A stretch of DNA of 64,000 nt, from assembly GCA_027563935.2 (NCBI GenBank), contig CM050446.2:25671501-25735500 (forward strand). The letters are read 5' to 3'. The translations under genes and the position numbers were made by a program. Source of the stretch: Costus lasius. Lineage: Eukaryota > Streptophyta > Magnoliopsida > Zingiberales > Costaceae. Positions 27,201 to 34,928 of this stretch are shown in pieces. A model generated the notes under the pieces. The model ran no database searches. It worked only from the letters and a program-made list of their open reading frames with translations, and was not told the DNA's origin. Position 1 is the first letter of the stretch, and each line of letters opens with the position of its first letter.

Positions 27201-30200
27201 TGTTCACTATCCGAAATAGGATAAATTACCTGCAAAAGTTTAAGAATTTCTTTTACCACTTCCTTCATGTTTGAGTTGAGTTTTATCTGAAAAATCAATG
27301 GTGGGTTTGCTTCTTTCTTTCAATAAAATCCTATGCATACAAAAAAAAAAAGATTGATTCCTTTTGAATCATAAAGCGTATACAAAAAGAAGAATAAATT
27401 CCTTTCAAATCATCAAGAGTATAGCCAATTACCCTTTTTGTGTTGTCTCGATTTATCTAGTAGTAGTCTCATCTCTCTCATTCAATTTGCATTAGATAAA
27501 GTAGAGTATGGGCCTTAAGAATTCATTTCTCAAATTACTTAGCAAAGTTTTAAATTCAATTATAGGCTTATCATTTACCTTGAGTTCATATTGATCAATT
27601 TTCTCGTGTTGTGCTTTTTACTAAAATAGGATTAGAATATAGTAATTACACATATTCCTTAAACTAGATTTAGTGATTTCATCATTGTTTAAATATATTC
27701 TAAAGGATATTTGTATGACACTTTCTTCTTTTACCATCTCATCTAAAAATATTTACACAACAACAAGATCCTATAAGAGGGGTTTTTTCATGCTTGAAGA
27801 GAGATCAAATTTAACAACATTATCACCTATGTTCAAGGTAAGTTTTCCATTTTTAACATCAATTATAGCACTAACAATAGCTAAAAACAATCTACAAATT
27901 TAGTGGGTGTAAAAAAACTTATCAATTTAGATAGGTACATCTTCTAAAATACCTACCAGGTACTTTAGTTAGCGGTCGGCCAATTGCAATGAGATAGTAG
28001 TATACTTCAAATCATCTATGTCTAGTTTCCTATAAACCAGTAAGGGCAATATACTAACACTATTTTTAGTTGGTTTCTTAGTTTTATCACCCTCTTCATT
28101 ATCTTCTACGGTGTTATAGCATTATAGTACTCCTTGGGATTTGTTTTGAGGGTTTTTTGGGTAATTTTCCTAGAGTTCTAGAAGAAATACTAGCTTGTTA
28201 GGCTATTTGGGTTTTTAACATCATATTATGGATAGCTCAAGCATCCACTTCAGATGTAAGTTGCCTAATTGCCTCATTCATCATTTACCCTTATTGTTTA
28301 AATTCCTCATTCTATTTACTTTGGGTAGATATAAAATTTTCAAGCAAGGATTCCAAATTTGATTTTTGTGGGTGGGGGATTGTACCGTCTTTGTTGAAAC
28401 CCTAGGGATTGCCTAGAATGTACTTGTGATACTGAATTTTGGTTATTTCTCTGTGTAAAGTTTGGATGATTTCTCCCTCCGATTGTATATGTTTGAATAT
28501 GGATTATTTTGTGGCATTTGATTAAATTACCAATAACATTCATTTTTTCTAAGATTGTTCTAAAGATGAATTAGTTTCTAACTAACACTCATTAGCATGC
28601 TGACTAGAGTTTCCAAATATCACAAGAAACAAAATTAGCCATGACAGGATGCATATTTAATAAATCTAGTTTGCTAGGGAAGGAGTACTTTCAAAGCAAG
28701 TGATCTCCATGTATCATTTTCATACTTACCTCTCTACTTGCAAAGCACCTCTTTTAGTAGACCATTGGTTGTGATTCAATGACATATCTTCTATGCTTTA
28801 TTTATTAGAGTTCCATTAGCTGCTATATCTACAGATAGATGACCATTATAGAAAGAATGAAAAGTACCCATTTTTTAAGTTCATGATAAGGGCTCATTTT
28901 CTACAATTCTTTGAATTTGTCAAAGCTTTATATAATGATTCTTTATCCTTTTGAAGGATGCTTGTGGTTTGATTTTATAATTGCATTGTTTTACTTGGTG
29001 GAAAATACCTTGAAAGAAAAGTTTGTGACAATTGTTCCCATCTAGTGAGAGAACTTGTTGGAAGTGAATGAAGCCATGCATAGAGCTCTATCCCTAGAGA
29101 AAAAGGAAACCATTTTAATATAAGAGCATCATTAGAAACACTATTCATCATTAAAGTGTTAAAAGAAAAATAGATAAATACATGTTAGAATCTTCAAGTG
29201 GAGGTCCTCCAAATTAATTTTGTTGGATCACTGAGAGGAAATATGGTTCAATTTTGAATAATGCATGATGCAACCCTACAAATTTGGTGTTGCAAAGTCA
29301 CCAAGTGATCTATTAGCATCCATCTATGTTTGCTTTTGTTGCTCTTTAGTTTCCTAAAATTTCAATTTCCTTGCACAAAAAGCCCTTTCAATCTCAAGAT
29401 CTTTAGGTACAAGTTGTCGAAGCATCTCGCACATAAACCAAGTGAAATTACATAAAAGAATTCAAAAATTATAATTCAATAAATTTTTAACTTTTTCAAA
29501 CTTTCACATTTTCAGAAAAACATAAAATATTGCAAGAGAAAATGTGTAGTTTAGTAATTTCACAATTTTATCAATATTAACAAAACAAGGTCCAGCAACA
29601 CACCAAAAACTTGGTGTTGTGTCATAAGGAATATGATAAAAATTCAAGATTAGGGTTTCACCACATTGATTTTAATATAACAAAATTGTATTATTCTCTC
29701 AAATTTGAATTTTGTCAAGTTAATGGGAATTCATCCTAATGTACAAGTTATCCCTTCTCGGTAACCCAACTTGGTATCTCTATGAGTTAATCCCTTATTA
29801 TTCTTATGGCTTATTAACATAGATAGATCTATTAAACTCTATGACAAATTTTATGATCCCTCAAGTGATGCAGAACTATTTCATGATCTAAATTCACAGA
29901 TAGATTTCTAATATTGTAATTCACCTCGTGCTTGCAATATCTAATGCATGTAATTATTTGGCTAGAATAACACATGTGATCACCCACAACTATTATTAAA
30001 TAACAATTGTTGAAATAGTTCAATAGAGAGAATTTAACATAATCAAATCATAAGTAAAAAAAAAAAAAAAAATTTCTTGCGCTACATGCCTACACCCATT
30101 GTCATGAATATTGTAAATCTCTTAGAAAACGGTGAATGAATCATAGAAAGTGTGAGAAAACAAATCTGAAAACTTTTCTTGTTAAGGATCACTGGCAAGA

Positions 30201-30440
30201 TTTCTTCACACTGTAGCTCTATTCTTCCCCTTGTCGGTTTTCTCCTTCCTCTGTTCTGTTTGCACATGACGCCCTAAAAAATTCTTGTTGAAATTTTGTT
30301 TGCAACCGACTTCTTACCTCTTAATTGTGTTGATTCATGGTCTTCAACCTTGTTCATATGCAGGTATTTTCCTGGTATTAGTACTGAGATTCATGCAACA
30401 AGTAAAAACGATCGACGATTTTGAGAGGATGCTTTCATGA
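6147..30440 (+). CDS. ABC1/ADCK (UbiB/COQ8-like) atypical kinase, 3' portion, 12 exons
   Basis: Join of 6147-6240, 6338-6392, 6557-6648, 10192-10362, 11963-12019, 12131-12214, 12294-12378, 12955-13016, 22509-22580, 23015-23119, 25204-25345 and 30364-30440. All junctions are GT-AG with matching phases, giving 364 residues then TGA without an internal stop. Visible motifs are EIDYINEGKNADQF (about 5-18), the catalytic loop HADPHQGN (88-95), DFG (108-110), DNLL with TIGE, APYAQ, MPYRIQRIEEFV and SERAARR, then hydrophobic segments at the C-terminus. These match the plant ABC1K7/ABC1K8 branch from memory. That family acts at chloroplast envelope or thylakoid membranes in prenyl-lipid and iron/oxidative-stress homeostasis. 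The N-lobe exons (KxGQ and Ala-rich loop) are not in the window. Unusual points are Gln instead of Pro in the catalytic loop, Tyr after GMM, and introns swollen by transposons. It could be functional or a diverged or 5'-lost copy. Confidence 0.88.
6338..6392 (+). CDS. ABC1 kinase visible exon 2
   Basis: 55 nt between TTTACAG and GTAAAT. Encodes LIYWDYTTKKVLTMEYVP plus the first base of Gly. The TMEYVPG strand is the ABC1 hinge-region equivalent. Confidence 0.88.
6557..6648 (+). CDS. ABC1 kinase visible exon 3
   Basis: 92 nt between CATTAG and GTAATT. Completes the split Gly and encodes the helix ending LIASHLIESYLIQ that precedes the catalytic loop. Confidence 0.86.
6778..9920 (-). mobile_element. 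Decayed hAT transposon in intron 3 of the kinase gene
   Basis: The left end TAGAGATGGCCAAC and the right end (reverse complement TAGAGGTCACCAAC) form imperfect terminal inverted repeats of 14 bp. Flanking 8-mers GATGCATC (6770-6777) and GATGTACC (9921-9928) match at six of eight bases, as an old 8-bp hAT target duplication would. Subterminal regions are GC-rich. The interior is AT-rich (a nearly pure A/T stretch at 7010-7320) and holds a broken transposase on the minus strand. Total 3.14 kb. Confidence 0.8.
7866..9181 (-). pseudogene. hAT transposase pseudogene
   Basis: Read on the minus strand, a start-proximal acidic region (9181-8933) is followed by a degraded BED-type zinc finger near 8880-8790 (KTIMSCKSC, later MHMLR in place of the His pair). 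Near 8070-8000 comes the C-terminal dimerization core VSTVVSESCFSAGE, which matches the hAT family signature. Several frameshifts and stops lie between. No complete protein is possible. The order and the enclosing inverted repeats support an Ac/hAT origin. Confidence 0.72.
10192..10362 (+). CDS. ABC1 kinase visible exon 4 (catalytic loop and DFG)
   Basis: 171 nt, phase 0 at both ends, between TACTCAG and GTATCA. Encodes ILKTGFFHADPHQGNLAI, then YYDFGMMYE. Asp in HAD, Asn in GN and the Asp of DFG, needed for catalysis and metal binding in this family, are all present. The usual HADPHPGN has Gln for the second Pro. Confidence 0.93.
10371..10706. repeat. Tandem duplication (168 bp) just after exon 4
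   Basis: Two adjacent copies (about 10371-10538 and 10539-10706) begin ATGAATCCATTCTT and end AATTTAAATATATTTTTGCA plus about 15 bases. They start 8 bp after the exon 4 splice donor and differ at only a few positions, so the duplication is fairly recent. Confidence 0.88.
11610..11666 (+). pseudogene. Decayed duplicate of exon 5
   Basis: It has the same 57-nt length and the same acceptor context (TATACAG) as exon 5. A one-base insertion puts a TGA after eight codons (VLNCLIVS then stop), and a later one-base loss restores length. Including it in the mRNA would truncate the kinase. It is therefore a decoy exon or is skipped. Confidence 0.8.
11963..12019 (+). CDS. ABC1 kinase visible exon 5
   Basis: 57 nt, 19 codons (VLNCLIVLEALQPTGDLMP), between TTTACAG and a GTTTGT donor. 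It is the second unit of a tandem duplication; the first unit holds a decayed copy at 11610-11666. Confidence 0.85.
12131..12214 (+). CDS. ABC1 kinase visible exon 6
   Basis: 84 nt, 28 codons, between TATTTAG and GTACAC. Encodes VRRLIQFSLDNLLSKMPD through TIGE. Confidence 0.87.
12294..12378 (+). CDS. ABC1 kinase visible exon 7
   Basis: 85 nt between ATGTAG and GTGTGA. Encodes DMFAIASNQPFRFPSNIAFV through LSNLE plus a split Gly. The QPFRFP box is typical of plant ABC1 kinases. Confidence 0.88.
12955..13016 (+). CDS. ABC1 kinase visible exon 8
   Basis: 62 nt between TACTAG and GTACGG. Encodes AIHTLDPDLSVAKVAAPYAQ. The following intron, to 22508, contains the full Copia insertion. Confidence 0.88.
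13379..15052 (-). repeat. Copia 3' LTR
   Basis: 1674 bp, minus strand from TGTTGGGGGTATGCCC to GGGGACCTTCA. Same length as the other LTR; differences include bases near 13466, 13535, 13718, 13915 and 14216. Confidence 0.96.
15053..15068 (-). other. Copia polypurine tract
   Basis: The minus strand reads AGTGCAAGTGGGAGAT directly before the LTR start. Purine-rich sequence in this position primes plus-strand DNA synthesis in Copia elements. Confidence 0.85.
15073..18958 (-). pseudogene. Copia gag-pol polyprotein, one frameshift
   Basis: The ATG at 18958 opens 924 codons; the frame changes at a T run (16218-16222, one base too many) and continues to the stop at 15073, total 1294 residues. Gag spans 1-260, with CCHC knuckle CFHCGQLGHWKKDC at 240-253. 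Protease active site WVLDTAC at 284-290 has Ala where Gly is usual. The integrase zinc domain (HSRLGHINKKR, CKACLMGK) and core follow (HSDVCGPF, RSDRGGEY, NGVSERRNRT). RT runs from KWIFKKK to YVDDILI, the second in the shifted frame. RNase H follows (YTDASFQ, STTEAEY). Without the extra base the frame would be open. Supplies capsid, protease, integrase and reverse transcriptase for transposition. Confidence 0.95.
18959..20776 (-). other. Copia untranslated leader
   Basis: About 1.8 kb between primer site and gag ATG, with no convincing gene. It holds a diverged internal direct repeat (ACTGAGT(G/T)GGTACAACAC at about 19270 and 19479), a tRNA-like pol III box pair (19837-19893), and T/A-rich stretches. 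Long leaders are common in large Copia elements. Confidence 0.6.
19830..19900 (-). other. tRNA-like sequence with A and B boxes in the Copia leader
   Basis: The minus strand has TGGCAGAGGCG (19893-19883), matching the A-box consensus, and GGTTCGACTCT (19847-19837), one base off the B-box consensus. Their starts are 46 nt apart, close to tRNA spacing. No proper cloverleaf is evident, so it looks like a tRNA-derived (SINE-like) remnant rather than a tRNA gene. Confidence 0.5.
20777..20789 (-). other. Copia primer-binding site (initiator Met tRNA)
   Basis: The minus strand reads TGGTATCAGAGCC two bases after the LTR end, an exact initiator-Met tRNA primer site. Confidence 0.95.
20792..22465 (-). 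repeat. Copia 5' LTR
   Basis: 1674 bp, same boundaries as the 3' LTR (TGTTGGGGG... to ...CTTCA on the minus strand). It abuts the primer site at one end and the TTTAA target duplication at the other. Confidence 0.96.
22509..22580 (+). CDS. ABC1 kinase visible exon 9
   Basis: 72 nt, 24 codons, between CCTCAG and GTACGT. Encodes EWIELWQKQHGEQLVQEMSK and four more residues. Phase continues from exon 8 across the Copia-bearing intron. Confidence 0.85.
23015..23119 (+). CDS. ABC1 kinase visible exon 10
   Basis: 105 nt, 35 codons, between TTGCAG and GTACTA. Encodes SMPYRIQRIEEFVKQLESGD then LKLRVRVLE, strongly conserved in the plant ABC1K7/8 branch. Confidence 0.9.
23599..23751. mobile_element. 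Small inverted-repeat element (MITE-like) in intron 10
   Basis: TCAAGGTTTGAAA (23599-23611) and its exact reverse complement (23739-23751) bound a 153-bp segment rich in GTACC and ACTAGTC motifs. Related GTACC-rich pieces are at about 5710-5800, 7480-7640 and 25727-25957. No clear target duplication was found. Confidence 0.6.
24591..24670. repeat. Intronic hairpin with ~21-bp arms
   Basis: GGTCTGTTTCTTTGGAGAGA (24591 on) pairs with a near-exact reverse complement ending at 24670, with a loop of about 36 nt. The one visible mismatch is a T for C. It could be a MITE remnant or a small-RNA-type foldback. Confidence 0.7.
25204..25345 (+). CDS. ABC1 kinase visible exon 11
   Basis: 142 nt between TCTCCAG and GTAAGT. 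Encodes SERAARRVATLQMATMYTAL, a hydrophobic LSGTLLNLGVTL stretch, and NGSFLGA plus a split Gly. Confidence 0.9.
25727..25957. repeat. GGTACC-rich dispersed repeat in intron 11
   Basis: It holds many partial copies of GGTAC/GTACC with alternating orientation and ends TTTTTTAAACCTTGATCC, resembling the terminus of the 23599-23751 element. Probably a degraded member of that family. Confidence 0.5.
26460..27460 (-). pseudogene. Athila pol remnant (RT and integrase)
   Basis: Minus-strand fragments read YPISDSEQVSP near 27220 and CIDYRKLN near 27095 (reverse transcriptase). An integrase portion follows with ACAQCQSGNISKRDEM at about 26700 and NILEVEIFD after it. Frames change repeatedly and stops are frequent. 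The gap between RT and integrase is too short for a normal RNase H. Confidence 0.7.
28120..29330 (-). pseudogene. Athila gag remnant
   Basis: The DNA of 28970-29330 aligns with the gag region at 1255-1540, for example TTGGTGGAAAATACCTTGAA versus TTGGTGGGAAGTACTTCATC, and the CTTCAAGTGG(T/A)G box. Near 28440 the translation reads GGRNHPNFTQRNNQNSV, like the linker after the zinc knuckle in the first Athila. It is disrupted throughout. Confidence 0.7.
30364..30440 (+). CDS. ABC1 kinase visible exon 12 (C-terminus)
   Basis: 77 nt after ATGCAG. Encodes IFLVLVLRFMQQVKTIDDFE then RMLS and TGA. A hydrophobic segment followed by a basic/acidic tail closes the protein, as in related plant ABC1 kinases. 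AT-rich sequence with AATAA-like hexamers follows at about 30520. Confidence 0.9.
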
Positions 30441-30863
30441 GGAATGTCGGCTCTCTTACGCGTGACATTTAATTGGGCACAGGAATATTTTGTTCATCCA
30501 AAATGTAATACTTGAATCCTTCTTTATAAAATAATAACAAGTATTAATCTATTAATCATTTGATGGTCTTACACTAAGGATATGACACTCAACCACTATA
30601 AATGACTACGGAGAGGTAAGAGTGATACTCATAGACATACTAGAGCATGTGATGCTATACTATATTTATAGTATCTTGTCAAGGAGTGATCATGACAAAA
30701 TAATATAGTTGCCTTCAAGTATAATATATAGTATAGTGTAGTGTATACGTATATATACTATACTATATACTATTTCTCAAATCTTATATTCCCCTAATAA
30801 CTATTATACCATAACAGTTATCCACTAACCTATAATGATAACTTTCTTATATAATATGGCTAT
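30441..30863 (+). other. 3' flank of the kinase gene
   Basis: AT-rich, probably the 3' UTR and downstream spacer. It contains a TATA/ACTATA alternating tract at about 30725-30775 with inverted symmetry. No gene is seen. Confidence 0.5.
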
Positions 30864-32350
30864 TGTGAGACCCAAGTCCAACTAACTCAGCCAGTCAACT
30901 GGGCAATTGATTAGGTCAAAATTAGCCCACGCCCGAACGAAATCCCAAATCGACAAAAAGGCATCATCAACGCCTCGTGCATCGATGGGCGGCGATGATG
31001 GTGGCCGGAGGTCTCGGGTGTGCCAATGGAGACGGTGCCGGCCAGCGACATCCTGCTAGGTAGCGATTCTTGGTAGGAGAGGCAGCGACGCGAGCTCTGT
31101 CGACAAAGCATGAAGCGGCGATTGGATGCGATCGGAACGCGAGCCGATCTAGTGTCAGGCGGCGAGATCCTATCTCCGGTGAACAGTCCCGTCGCCCTAA
31201 GATCACGTCTGGACACGTGGAGCCGTTGCAAGGGAAGTTGATTGGGCGGAGCGACCGCGTGGAACACGGGCGGCAGACGCAAGATCCAGCTTCTAAAACC
31301 CGAGATGCAGTGGCAGAGGCTGAGCAGCACAGCCGCGTGGCATTCGGCGAGACGGCGAGGAGCTCCGAGGCAGATACTCGCGTGGGAAAAACGCAAGATC
31401 GAGGAGCAGGGAAGTCGATAAGGAACGAAGCCTTGTTCCGTCGACGTCGTGTGTTGACAATGGTGGCCGCGTGCGTCTGGTCGAGAAAACGAGGCGACGA
31501 AGGAAAGCCTATAAGAGGGCAAGCTTTGAGCTTGGCAGGGGAAGGAATCGATCGGAGGGTGGAACGGCTGAACGAGAGAAGAACCGACGGAATCAAACCC
31601 CGAACGGCGGAAGTCGGCTTGAACCAGGCGATCTAACTCGCCGTAGGCAAACCCTCCGCCCTCTCCCTGCCCTCTCCTTCTACACTCAGCATCAACCTCA
31701 CCAGCGAGGGCTTGCGAACCCCCTCTCGGTGCGCTCCAGGTGGTGTGGGTGGCGAGCTCGGAGCTCTGTCGACGCCGAGTACCCCCTTCGAAAGCTTCGT
31801 CACCTTCTTCCCCGTCCTCCCCTCTCTTTCCTGTCGGCTTCTGCAAGTCCGGGCCGGTAACCTCGGGCGGACACCAAAATCGGTCTGTCCGATGCTCGAT
31901 GGAAAAGAACCCCGTCGGCAGGCTCGTCGGAGAAGAAAGCAACCTCTGTTCCGATGCGAACAGAGCAGAAGCCGCGGACACGAACGAAGCAGCGGGCTTT
32001 GTTCGGCTTCGTTCGCAAACGTGACAGTGGGCTCGTTTCGGACGCGGCAACAGGAGGGTTCGGATCCAGAATTCGGTTAAAGGTATAACTTTTATTTTTT
32101 TTCTATTTAATTTTAGATCTGACGTGGCTCCCCTTTTCCCCTTTTTCCTTCCTTTTCTTTCCTGGGTTAGACGAGGCTGAGGGACGCGTGCGTAGATGCG
32201 TTCTTGCTGGTCACGCTGAACCTGAATAAACTAGTTAAAATAGTCCCCTATGTGGGATTTTAATTGATTTGGGCCTTGCGTGGCTATTGAAAGTTATTGT
32301 AATATTTAAGTTAGCTGATTTGTTGTATTTGCTTAAAACAAGGCATGACA
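30864..32350 (+). repeat. LTR1 of the gag-only gypsy chain
   Basis: Begins TGTGAGACCC and ends ATGACA, directly before a Met-tRNA primer site. The middle (30950-32060) is GC-rich and therefore open on both strands, including a 379-codon antisense frame. The 3' part (32090-32350) aligns with 34680-34928. Confidence 0.75.
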
Positions 32351-32352
32351 AT

Positions 32353-32364
32353 TGGTATCAGAGC
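32353..32364 (+). other. Primer-binding site (initiator Met tRNA)
   Basis: TGGTATCAGAGC, two bases after LTR1, exact for the Met-tRNA primer. The counterpart after LTR2 at 34932-34943 reads TGGTACCAAAGC. Confidence 0.85.
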
Positions 32365-32411
32365 TGATCCAAATTGCAAAATTGCTAAAAAAACAGCTAA
32401 AAAGAGAAAAG

Positions 32412-32927
32412 ATGATGTTTTCAAATGCAGACAGGATCTCACAGCTTGAGGTAGCTATAGGAGATCTGGCTGCTCTCCTCAAAGAGACCTTGGTGGAGAT
32501 GCTGAAGAGCCTGATGACTTCCAACATTGAGCTACAAACTCAAGTGGACAATATTTTGGGGGACATGGAAATATGTAAAATAGAGCTGGCTAAGTTGAAG
32601 CAAAAGGTTGCTTCACAATGCCAGGCGGCCGAGGCAAACGCGGGGGTTGCACCACACCGGAAGGTCCCGAAGCCGGGATCCTTTGCGGGGGTTTGGAGCG
32701 CTAAGGAAGTAGAAAACTTCCTATGGGACATGGAAATGTATTTCCAATCAGCCCAGCTCCCCGTGGAGGATCAAGCTCAAGCCCCAAAAGATAAAGAGAT
32801 TAGGGCCCCGAGGTCGGCTGCACAATCATCGAAACCGGCAGCTACATCGGCATGCTATATTTGTGGGGCCCCCCCACTTTATAAGGAACTACCCCAAATG
32901 CAACCAGCTTACGACCATTGTTGCTGA
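32412..32927 (+). pseudogene. Gypsy gag, truncated
   Basis: The ATG at 32412 opens 171 codons after the primer site. The N-terminal half is a coiled-coil-like region (LEVAIGDLAALLKETLVEML), then KVPKPGSFAGVWSAKEVENF and LWDMEMYF, the start of a typical Ty3/gypsy gag domain. Most of that domain is missing: it runs quickly into a Pro/Ala linker and a damaged zinc knuckle (CYICGAPPLYKELPQ, where CxxCxxxGHxxxxC is expected), then stops. The internal deletion and lost ligands suggest a relic of a gag-only element. Confidence 0.8.
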
Positions 32928-33154
32928 TGGGGATAAGGAAGAAGAAGGGGCCAAGGATCCGGTGACCACCACTCTAAGACTGTTGTGATTGAGTTTTTGA
33001 GGAATTGTTGTAACGAACTTGGTCCGGTATTTTGAAACAGTATTTTGACTATGTTTTGTAAACTCTTGCTGTGGGTATAACATAACTATTTGGGTGAATG
33101 CACTTATGCATCACCAAAACATTATTTATCTATGCAATTTCCTTTTCATTATCT

Positions 33155-34928
33155 ATGCTGGAGGAGACGTCGTCGGGCAATAAATCATCGCCAGGTGGAA
33201 GCTCTGCGGCAGGCGAGGCGATGTTGTGTGCGTAGACGATGAAGCACCAGACAGCAACGAGATGCACGATGTTTCAATCTGCGTCAGATAGTGGCAACGG
33301 CGACACTACGACTCCGGCACCCAGCAGTGTCAGCAAGGCAGACACAAGACCATGTGGAGCCGACGTAGTAGGCTGAACAGATTGGTGAAGCCGCGTGGAG
33401 AGCTGGCGTGGAGCAGGGGCTTCGGACGCACACGAAATCGAGCAACGAAGGCATCGTCTGGCTCTCACACGCAAAGGATGAAGACGGTGATGCCGCATGG
33501 CTGAAGACGAGTCGGCAGTAGACCCCAAGGCTGATCGTCACATGGAGCGGGGTGCCATGCGACCTGGATGGAAATCTGGCTGGATAAGAGCAAGGATCTC
33601 GGAGAAAAATTTCTAGTGAAAGACCCAACATAGGAAAATCTATGTTAGGTCCTTCGTTTTTATACCAAACATATTTTTTAAGAAAACAAATTATAAAGAA
33701 ATGATCTATATATTCTAAGCTTTCCAATGGTACCAAGATTGTCATAGAAAAAATCACGTACGATGAGAAATTAACAAAAACATTATCGTAGAAATTTCTA
33801 ATTAATATATTTGGTATAAAAACGAATGACCTAACATATTTACTATAAATTTTTTTCAGGATCTCGGGCTCAGGTGGACGACGTCGCGTGCACGTGTACG
33901 TCTGGCTGGGACGAAGCAGCTTAGTGCTGCCTTAAATAGAGGAGGAGATGAGCTCGATAGGGAGGACGATGGCCGGAGGACTGAACGGCTGGAAGCGACA
34001 TGGACGGAAGGGTTGGGATGACGAAAAACTGGTCGAACAGATGACTTCGCCCCATTTTCCAGCGCCTTCCTTGCCTTCCCCGCATCTCGAGCTCGACGAT
34101 CGAACTCGCCGGAGACGGCAAGGGGTTTGCTCCCCCCTAGCGTGCTTTGGTGGTGTGGGTAGGGGTGGTTCGGAGTGAAATCGATGTCGAGACCCGGTTT
34201 TGATTTCCTCGGTCTTCTTCCCAATCTTCCCAGTCAGTTTTGGCATGCCTTGGTTGACGATCTCGAGCGGACAATGAGGTCAGATGGCGAGATGCATGTT
34301 CGATGAAAAAGGGAACGAGGTAGGTGCAGCTCGTCAGGGAAGAAAACCCCTGCAACCGAACTCGTCGGAGGAACACGCGGTGTTCCTTCCTTTTGACGCA
34401 AGCGGACGTTGATCGTGGCTGCGAGTGTCGAGCTTCGAACATGAACGGGATAGCATGGCTTTGTTGATTTCCGGTCGACGACTTCGACCGGACACCGAGC
34501 CTAGAGGCGAGACGTGCACTCATCGGAAGGAGGGTCGAGTGGAGGAGGGAAGCCATGAACGCGTCTTCGTCCACTTCGTTCCGGCACAGACGCAACAATC
34601 GACTTCGGATTTCGGGCGTAGGCGAAGACGCGTCTCGGGTTCGGATGCAAGCATGGATTCAATTCCCGGCTGAAGGTAATTTCCCTATTTGCTATTTGTA
34701 TTTTGCGATGACGTGGTTCTTTTTCCCTTTTCTCTTTTTCCTGGGCTAGACAAAGCTGAGGGTCGCGCGCACGAATGTGCCCTTGCCGGTCACACTGGAC
34801 CTGAACAGATTGCTAAACTTGTCCCCTATGTGGGATTATAAAATGGATTTGGGCCCTGCGTGGCTAATAAATTATTGTAATAATTAATTTAGCTAAAAAA
34901 CTATATTTGTGTAAAATAGCACATTACA
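33155..34928 (+). repeat. LTR2 of the gypsy chain, 5'-truncated
   Basis: 33155-33593 is near-identical to 38115-38446 in LTR3, and the end (34680-34928) aligns with LTR1. The first ~200 bp present in LTR3 are missing, together with the preceding polypurine tract. A Mutator-type MITE interrupts it at 33603-33858. Confidence 0.75.
33603..33858. mobile_element. Mutator-type MITE with 9-bp target duplication
   Basis: A perfect direct repeat GGATCTCGG flanks a 256-bp segment (33594-33602 and 33859-33867). Both ends contain the box TTCGTTTTTATACCAAA in opposite orientation and TATGTTAGGTC boxes, giving long inverted repeats. The left end has an extra small palindrome around GACCCAACATA. A 9-bp duplication and long inverted repeats fit MULE-derived MITEs. 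Confidence 0.82.

Larger units (their letters stand above)
26460..30073 (-). mobile_element. Heavily decayed Athila-like element in intron 11
   Basis: On the minus strand, in Athila order, it shows a partial LTR (about 30060-29620), a damaged primer site near 29590-29615, gag (29330-28120), reverse transcriptase (27460-26900) and integrase (26745-26460). RNase H appears deleted between the last two. Every coding part has many stops and frameshifts. It matches 1-1960 in gag and primer-site layout, so the family is the same but much older. Outer limits are uncertain; the right one ends in an A tract at 30058-30072. Confidence 0.75.

Noticed and set aside
30911..32050. A 379-codon open frame on the minus strand inside LTR1
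   Set aside because: The region is GC-rich, open on several frames and lies in a gypsy LTR; no family motif is visible and the sense strand is equally open.
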